This document shows positions 59,251 to 64,000 of a stretch of DNA of 64,000 nt, piece by piece. The notes beneath the pieces were generated by a model. It had not been told where the DNA came from and searched no databases. It worked only from the letters and a program-made list of their open reading frames with translations. The first letter of the stretch is position 1. Each line of letters opens with the position of its first letter. The translations under genes were made by a program, and so were the position numbers. Source of the stretch: Bacteroidales bacterium (GTDB lineage Bacteria; Bacteroidota; Bacteroidia; Bacteroidales; F082); contig JAFUAA010000010.1 of NCBI GenBank assembly GCA_017460915.1, forward strand, positions 26,153 to 90,152, given 5' to 3'.

Positions 59251-61602
59251 TCAATCAGATAGCGAATAAGGTTTATCCTCCGCCTTCAATCCTCTTTCGA
59301 GGTTAGGTTGCGAACCCATTTCGAAAACCAATTCCCCGCCTTGCATCAGCTGCTCGTGCGTGAGGTACAATTGGCTGATTTTCTGACCGTTGAAAACGAC
59401 TTTTTGCACATATCGGTTCTCATCGCTCACCTCCGGCGCCTTGATTGCCAAGGTCTTGCCATTGCCCAAACGCACCTTCATATAAGGCAGGTAAGGCGCC
59501 CCCAGCACATATTGGTCACTGCCTGGGCAAACGGGGTAGAAGCCCATCGCGGAGAAGATGTACCATGCCGACATCTGGCCGCAGTCGTCGTTGCCGCAAA
59601 GCCCGTCGATGTTGTTCTTGTAGAAGCGGTTCATGATCTCGTGCAGCCAATACTGGGTTTTGTAAGGCTTTGAGGTCCAGTTATATAGATAAGCGATGTG
59701 ATGCGCAGGCTCGTTGCCGTGGTTGTAGCAGCCCATCAAGCCTTCCTTGGTGACGTCCTCCGTGTTCTCGAAGAATTCAGGCGGCAATTGCATCACGAAA
59801 AGTGTATCCAAATTGGATACAAACTTTGCTTCGCCGCCCATGGCCTCGATGAGGCCTTTCACGTCGTGCGGCACGTAGAACGAATACACCCACGAGTTGC
59901 CTTCCACGAAGCCCTCGCCCTCGGTGTCGAAGAGGCTGAAGGGCTCTTTCCATGTGCCGTCGCTCATCTTCGGTCGGGCAAAGCCCAATTCGGTGTCGAA
60001 GGTGTTGTGCCAGTTGGCGGCGCGTTGCTTGTAGGTCTCGGCCATTTCGGTGTTGCCGGCCTTCAGCGCGGCTTGGTAGATGGCCCAATCGTCGTAGGCG
60101 TATTCCAAAGTGACGGAGACGCAACCACTGTTTTTGTCGAAGGGCACATAGCCAAGTTGTTGGTAATCATCGAGATTGACGTAATAAGGACAAGTTGAGC
60201 TGCGTTGCATGGCTTTCAGCATCGCATCTTTCTGATTGACAATGTTTTTTGCGTAGGCGTCGGCCAAGACGGAAACGCCATGATAGCCAATCATGCACCA
60301 GTTTTCGTTGCCCATGTGTGACCAAACGGGCAGCAGTCCGTGGACGCTCTGCTCGCTGTGTTTCAGCATCGACTGCACCATGTCGGCATTGCGCTGCGGC
60401 TGCAACAGGTTGAACAACGGATGCAAGGCGCGGTAGGTGTCCCACAACGAAAACACGGTGTAGTTGGTGAAACTCTCGGCTTGGTGGATGTTGTGGTCGA
60501 GGCCGCGATATTGCCCGTCCACGTCCATATAAATGGAGGGATTAATCATCGTGTGATATAAGGAGGTGTAGAGCATCGCCTTTTGGTCTTCGGTTCCATC
60601 GACTTGAATTACAGCGAGTTCCTTGTTCCATTGGGCTTGGGTATCGGCCAAAAGTTGCTCAAAGTTCTTGCCTTCGGTCTCGGCTTGGAGGTTGCGCAAG
60701 GCGCCTTCGGTGCTGGTGGCGGAGAGGGCGACTTTCATCTCCAAAGTCTTCGGGTCGCTGAAGGTGAAATACGCCACGATTTTGCGGCCCGTCATCTCGG
60801 GGAAGTTATGGTTGACACGGAACTTGCCCCAACCGCCGTTGTATTTGGGTTTTTCCAACTCGCGGTAACCATAGTCGGCGATGGACTGGCTGAAGCTGAT
60901 GGCGAAATAGGTGTAATTCGTTCTTGCCCAACCATTTGTGATGCGGTAGCCCGTCAGCAAGGTGTCGTTTTCCACGCGGAGGTTGGCCCAAAGAGTCTTG
61001 CCATCGAAGTTGTAGATGCCATGTTGCAGGTCGAGGATGAGGCTGCCGTCTTGCCCTTCTGGGAAAGTATATCGATGAATGCCAGCGTGTTCCGTGGCGG
61101 TCAGTTGGGCTTTGATGCCGTAATCTTGCAAGAAGACCTCGTAATAACCCGGTGTGGCGATTTCTGTGTCATGCGAAAAGCGCGAACGATAACCTGCATC
61201 GGAATTCGTTTGCGTGCCAGGGTTGAACTTGACCTCACCCGTCACGGGCATCACCAGGATGTCGCCCAAGTCGGAGTGGCCCGTGCCGCTGAAATGGGTA
61301 TGGCTGAACCCCACGATAGTGCTGTCTTTATGCTGGTAGCCCGCGCAGTATTCATACACTCTCGGTTGGTAAACCCCATCGATGTTGTGCGGCACGGTGT
61401 CGGTATCGGGACTGAGCTGCACGATGCCAAAAGGCGCACAAGCCCCTGGAAAAGTATGCCCCATGCCGTTGGTCCCGATGATGGGATTGACGTATTGGAG
61501 GTAGTCGGCGACGGGTTCAGGCTCGGTGGGCGCGGCAGGTTGTTCGCTGCAACCAATCATCGTTAATCCTATGAGAACCCATAGAGAATGATGTATTTTC
61601 AT
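59251..61602 (-). CDS. GH92-family alpha-mannosidase lipoprotein
   Basis: 783 residues starting MKIHHSLWVLIGLTMIGCSE, signal with lipobox; the frame upstream is rejected because it crosses the -7 box. GH92 motifs: YVNPIIGTNGMGHTFPGACA, APFGIVQLSPDTDT, VGFSHTHFSGTGHSDLGDIL, NWCMIGYHGVSVLADAYAKN, GNDDCGQMSAWYIFSAMGFY, VCPGSDQYVLGAPYLP. These are calcium-dependent exo-alpha-mannosidases that act on alpha-1,2, -1,3 or -1,6 linkages in N-glycans and yeast mannan. No polysaccharide-utilisation partners (SusC/D) lie next to it, so it acts alone here, exposed to the cell surface or periplasm. Confidence 0.93.
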   Translation of the reverse strand: MKIHHSLWVLIGLTMIGCSEQPAAPTEPEPVADYLQYVNPIIGTNGMGHTFPGACAPFGIVQLSPDTDTVPHNIDGVYQPRVYEYCAGYQHKDSTIVGFSHTHFSGTGHSDLGDILVMPVTGEVKFNPGTQTNSDAGYRSRFSHDTEIATPGYYEVFLQDYGIKAQLTATEHAGIHRYTFPEGQDGSLILDLQHGIYNFDGKTLWANLRVENDTLLTGYRITNGWARTNYTYFAISFSQSIADYGYRELEKPKYNGGWGKFRVNHNFPEMTGRKIVAYFTFSDPKTLEMKVALSATSTEGALRNLQAETEGKNFEQLLADTQAQWNKELAVIQVDGTEDQKAMLYTSLYHTMINPSIYMDVDGQYRGLDHNIHQAESFTNYTVFSLWDTYRALHPLFNLLQPQRNADMVQSMLKHSEQSVHGLLPVWSHMGNENWCMIGYHGVSVLADAYAKNIVNQKDAMLKAMQRSSTCPYYVNLDDYQQLGYVPFDKNSGCVSVTLEYAYDDWAIYQAALKAGNTEMAETYKQRAANWHNTFDTELGFARPKMSDGTWKEPFSLFDTEGEGFVEGNSWVYSFYVPHDVKGLIEAMGGEAKFVSNLDTLFVMQLPPEFFENTEDVTKEGLMGCYNHGNEPAHHIAYLYNWTSKPYKTQYWLHEIMNRFYKNNIDGLCGNDDCGQMSAWYIFSAMGFYPVCPGSDQYVLGAPYLPYMKVRLGNGKTLAIKAPEVSDENRYVQKVVFNGQKISQLYLTHEQLMQGGELVFEMGSQPNLERGLKAEDKPYSLSD

Positions 61603-61623
61603 GTGTTTGGTAGTTTTAAATGG

Positions 61624-61631
61624 CAAAATTA
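61624..61631 (-). promoter_or_regulatory. -7 promoter element TAATTTTG
   Basis: TAATTTTG on the minus strand 21 bp upstream of the GH92 start. Confidence 0.6.
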
Positions 61632-61679
61632 GAATAAAAAAATGAGAACTTCTACAAGAAACGAATAATGGATTTTGAC

Positions 61680-61687
61680 TATATTTG
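61680..61687 (+). promoter_or_regulatory. -7 promoter element TATATTTG
   Basis: TATATTTG only 6 bp upstream of the ATG at 61694, so transcription should begin at or almost at the start codon. Confidence 0.55.
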
Positions 61688-61693
61688 CAGCCG

Positions 61694-64000
61694 ATGAAAA
61701 CCTATTTGCATATCGTCGTGTTGTTATTGTTGATGGTGATGGGCTGTGCCCGAACCGTTGATGATGGGGTTGAAGAGGTGGTGGCCACACTGTCTCTTTT
61801 AGAATTATCTGCCATCGACAGCCTGATGTGGCGGCAGGCGGATAGTGCTTTGACGGTGATGTTGGAGTTTGTGGGGAGTGATGTGGCGGATAGTCTGGAT
61901 GAGTTTAATGGGCACTATTGCCAGGTGTTGGTTGCGGAGCTGCTGTATAAGAATGATTGGAAACAAAGCAACCGCGCGGAATTGCAGCAGGCTGTGAATT
62001 ATTTCGACAGCCTAACCCTCACCTTGAACGACCCCCCTCACGCCTCTAAGAGTCATTGCGGACTTGATCCGCAATCTCCCAACAGAAATGACAACATCGT
62101 TTTCCTTTCCGCTCGGGCACATTATATTAATGGTGTGGGGTTTTATGAGCAGGGCGACGTGGTGAATGCCTGTGCGGAATACCTGAAGGCCTTGGAGGTG
62201 ATGGAAGCGCATTTTGAGGAGAGGGAATTGGTGGGGCATAAGGCGCGATTCTTGGCCTATACCTACAACCGGCTTGGTGACTTGTTTTCAGAGCAGTTTA
62301 TGATGGAATCCGCCATCTCTTGCTATGAGAATGCGCTTGTGTACTGCAAAATATCGCCTACTTCGCCTATTGGCATTCCCAATATTTTATATCGGATTGG
62401 CAAACAATTTGATAAGAAAAATGAGATAGAAAACGCCAGTTTGTATTATGCTCAGGCTTTAGAGAACATGGCAGCAACTGATAATATGGTGTATAGAAAT
62501 ATCGTTGCTAGCAAGGCTCTTTGTGACTATGAAATGAATGGTGATGTAAACCAAGCTTTGGATGAACTTAACTATACCCTCATTCATGCGAGGACAGATA
62601 ATGAACAACTTAATCGCTATCTGACCATTGGCGGGATTCATTTTTTGGAGCGTAATTATGACTCTGCCATATTCTATTTGGAACCTGTGTTTGAAAATAA
62701 TGAAGCGGGGCTACAAGCCCAAGCAGCAGGTTATTTGCGTATTGTTTATGATAGCATAGGAGACGTTGAGAAATCTAATGTCTATATGCGGTTTTTGACA
62801 AATCAGAAGAAACCTGATGGGGAAAGCAAGGCCTTGGTCTCGAAACTCGAGGGTATGTATAAGAACTATTCGAGCCAAAAATTGGAGAAACAAGCTGAAG
62901 CTGAACGAAAAAAGGCCGAGAAGCGGGTGATGAACACTATTATTCCTATCGCTATCACAGTTGCTTTGGCTATATTTTGCGTGTTGATATGGAGAGACAG
63001 GAGACAGCTGAAGCATCAGCAAGAAAAAGCGGACAGGGCATTTGGAGAGGCGAAACTAAAATACGAAAAGGAACTGAGGCTAAGACAAGTTGAGGCCGAC
63101 AAGACATTGGAAGAGACCAAGAAGAAATACGAGGGAGAACTAAGACAAATGAGAGTGGAGACCGACCAACAGTTGGAGGAGGTGGAGAGGAAGCACCAAC
63201 AGAGGATGGCTGAGGCCAAAGAGCGACACTCAGAAGAGTTAAGGACACAAAAAGACAGGGCTGACAAGGAAATAGAAAAAACCAAAAAGCGGCACGAGGA
63301 ATTGGAAGCGGAGCGGTTGGCCTACCAAGCGGAAATGGCGGAGAAAGAGGCCAATGCACAGGCAGAACGCAGACTGCACGAGGAAGCGTTGATAAGGCAT
63401 CAGGTTGAAACCGAACAGAGGATGACAGCGGCCGAGCGAAAGCATCAGCAAAAACTGAAAGAGACTGCCCGGAAGCATGAACTGGAGATGCTGGCGCAGC
63501 AAGACAAGACCAAGAAAGAGGCAGAACAGACACGAAAGCGACATGCATTGGAGCTGGAGGCTGAACGGATGGCCTACCAAAAGGAACGGGAAGCCTTGCG
63601 GCAAAACCTCCGGCAGCGTGAAGAACAGGTGAACGCCTTGGAAACGGCCATGGTCCAGCAACGCGAGGAGGCAGAGCGGAGGCGCGAGGCTTTCCTGAAG
63701 GAGCCGATATGCCAACACATCAACGAACTGTTGCATGGCAGGCACATCACCACGCGCGACACGTGGTTCAAGCACGAAGCCATCGCCCTAAAGGAAGAGG
63801 ACTACAAGCAACTCAAGGAGGCCGTGGAGCGGCATTACGCAGGATTTGACAATGCGCTATTGAGCCGCTGCCCTAGTTTGAGGCACAGCGACTTGGCGCT
63901 TTGCCACCTGCATCTGATGGGGTTGGGAGAAGGCGAGATAGCGGCCTTGAGAAGCCGGACTTACTCGGGAATCAAGAAACAAAACGAGAGCTTGCAGGAG
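61694..64000 (+). CDS. TPR membrane regulator with long coiled coil and HTH-like C-terminus (runs off the window)
   Basis: 769 codons visible, 3' end missing. Signal-anchor with lipobox LLLLMVMGCART; a TPR region to about residue 400 (IDSLMWRQADSALTVMLEFV, LDELNYTLIHARTDNEQLNR); membrane helix IIPIAITVALAIFCVLIW at about 414-434; a coiled coil of about 240 residues rich in Glu, Lys, Arg and Ala; then FLKEPICQHINELLHGRHIT and LALCHLHLMGLGEGEIAALR, paralogous to the C-terminus of the gene at 46921-48665. That arrangement suggests sensing in the periplasm and DNA binding by the HTH-like end in the cytoplasm; this is inference. An ATTGCGGA palindrome lies in frame at 62055-62075. Confidence 0.75.
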   Translation, partial: MKTYLHIVVLLLLMVMGCARTVDDGVEEVVATLSLLELSAIDSLMWRQADSALTVMLEFVGSDVADSLDEFNGHYCQVLVAELLYKNDWKQSNRAELQQAVNYFDSLTLTLNDPPHASKSHCGLDPQSPNRNDNIVFLSARAHYINGVGFYEQGDVVNACAEYLKALEVMEAHFEERELVGHKARFLAYTYNRLGDLFSEQFMMESAISCYENALVYCKISPTSPIGIPNILYRIGKQFDKKNEIENASLYYAQALENMAATDNMVYRNIVASKALCDYEMNGDVNQALDELNYTLIHARTDNEQLNRYLTIGGIHFLERNYDSAIFYLEPVFENNEAGLQAQAAGYLRIVYDSIGDVEKSNVYMRFLTNQKKPDGESKALVSKLEGMYKNYSSQKLEKQAEAERKKAEKRVMNTIIPIAITVALAIFCVLIWRDRRQLKHQQEKADRAFGEAKLKYEKELRLRQVEADKTLEETKKKYEGELRQMRVETDQQLEEVERKHQQRMAEAKERHSEELRTQKDRADKEIEKTKKRHEELEAERLAYQAEMAEKEANAQAERRLHEEALIRHQVETEQRMTAAERKHQQKLKETARKHELEMLAQQDKTKKEAEQTRKRHALELEAERMAYQKEREALRQNLRQREEQVNALETAMVQQREEAERRREAFLKEPICQHINELLHGRHITTRDTWFKHEAIALKEEDYKQLKEAVERHYAGFDNALLSRCPSLRHSDLALCHLHLMGLGEGEIAALRSRTYSGIKKQNESLQE
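62055..62075. repeat. Palindrome ATTGCGGA-CTTGA-TCCGCAAT inside a gene
   Basis: Eight-base perfect arms with five-base loop, inside the second TPR gene and translated in frame as SHCGLDPQSPNR. The same palindrome type is widely dispersed in Bacteroidetes genomes. Confidence 0.8.

Noticed and set aside
60583-61566. Plus-strand frame of 327 codons
   Set aside because: It is antisense to the GH92 gene with all motifs on the other strand.
1-64000. CRISPR array, tRNA, rRNA or prophage
   Set aside because: No regularly spaced 25-40 bp repeats with unique spacers, no cloverleaf with TTCGAATC-type arm in a coherent context, no rRNA-like stretch and no phage structural genes were seen.

Overview
The window looks like chromosomal DNA from an anaerobic member of the order Bacteroidales (phylum Bacteroidota), with mixed but roughly balanced base composition. 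The evidence is consistent: many genes are preceded by the Bacteroidetes -7 promoter element TAnnTTTG; a type IX secretion component (PorZ) and a protein with a type IX sorting domain are present; and there are a GldH-type lipoprotein, a DUF4249/TonB-receptor pair, a GH92 mannosidase lipoprotein, DUF3244, and tetratricopeptide (TPR) membrane regulators of a Bacteroidetes type. I cannot name a species. I saw no rRNA, tRNA, CRISPR array or prophage.

Layout. 1-5.6 kb is accessory and decaying: the end of an RlmI-like methyltransferase, a DUF4143 ATPase remnant, four small unknown genes including a zinc-ribbon protein, a broken DUF1016 nuclease and a Hanks-type kinase cut by an in-frame TGA. 5.8-19.2 kb is mostly core: adenine deaminase, the PBP2-RodA elongation pair, then GldH, a Wza/Wzc-type polysaccharide export pair with a NusG-like antiterminator, an unknown coiled-coil membrane protein, RecO and PorZ. 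19.6-31.6 kb holds small enzymes: nitroreductase, PhzF, a toxin-antitoxin pair, the PLP synthase genes pdxS-pdxT preceded by a ThiD-like/AraC fusion, flavoprotein, TfoX, DUF1905, DUF3795, hydrolase, winged-helix, acetyltransferase, AlbA_2/ATPase and ClbS-like genes. 31.7-33.8 kb is a copper pair, a CopZ-like chaperone plus a P1B ATPase that lacks the nucleotide-binding domain.

35.2-40.3 kb is a redox-flavoured run: ferritin-like, radical SAM, PNPOx-like, a rubredoxin with an unusual CxC knuckle, an iron-sulfur flavoprotein, a metallo-beta-lactamase/rubredoxin fusion and a ZIP transporter. 41-46.9 kb has a broken acyltransferase, a secreted beta-helix protein, a GH3-family adenylase and a LysE-type exporter. 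46.9-56.7 kb is the most distinctive accessory block: a TPR-membrane regulator, DUF3244, a LytTR regulator, a tandemly duplicated lipoprotein plus beta-barrel module, DUF4249 and a TonB-dependent receptor. 56.8-64 kb has an RluA-family pseudouridine synthase, a REP-associated tyrosine transposase (RAYT) between REP palindromes, MnmA, a GH92 mannosidase and a second TPR-coiled-coil regulator that runs off the end.

Three themes stand out. First, the PLP operon appears to carry its own regulator built from a catalytically eroded vitamin kinase joined to an AraC domain. Second, short perfect palindromes sit inside coding sequences in frame, resembling the palindromic elements known from Rickettsia. 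Third, about seven genes are interrupted by single lesions; some are homopolymer frameshifts that could be sequence errors, while three are clean nonsense codons of three different types.
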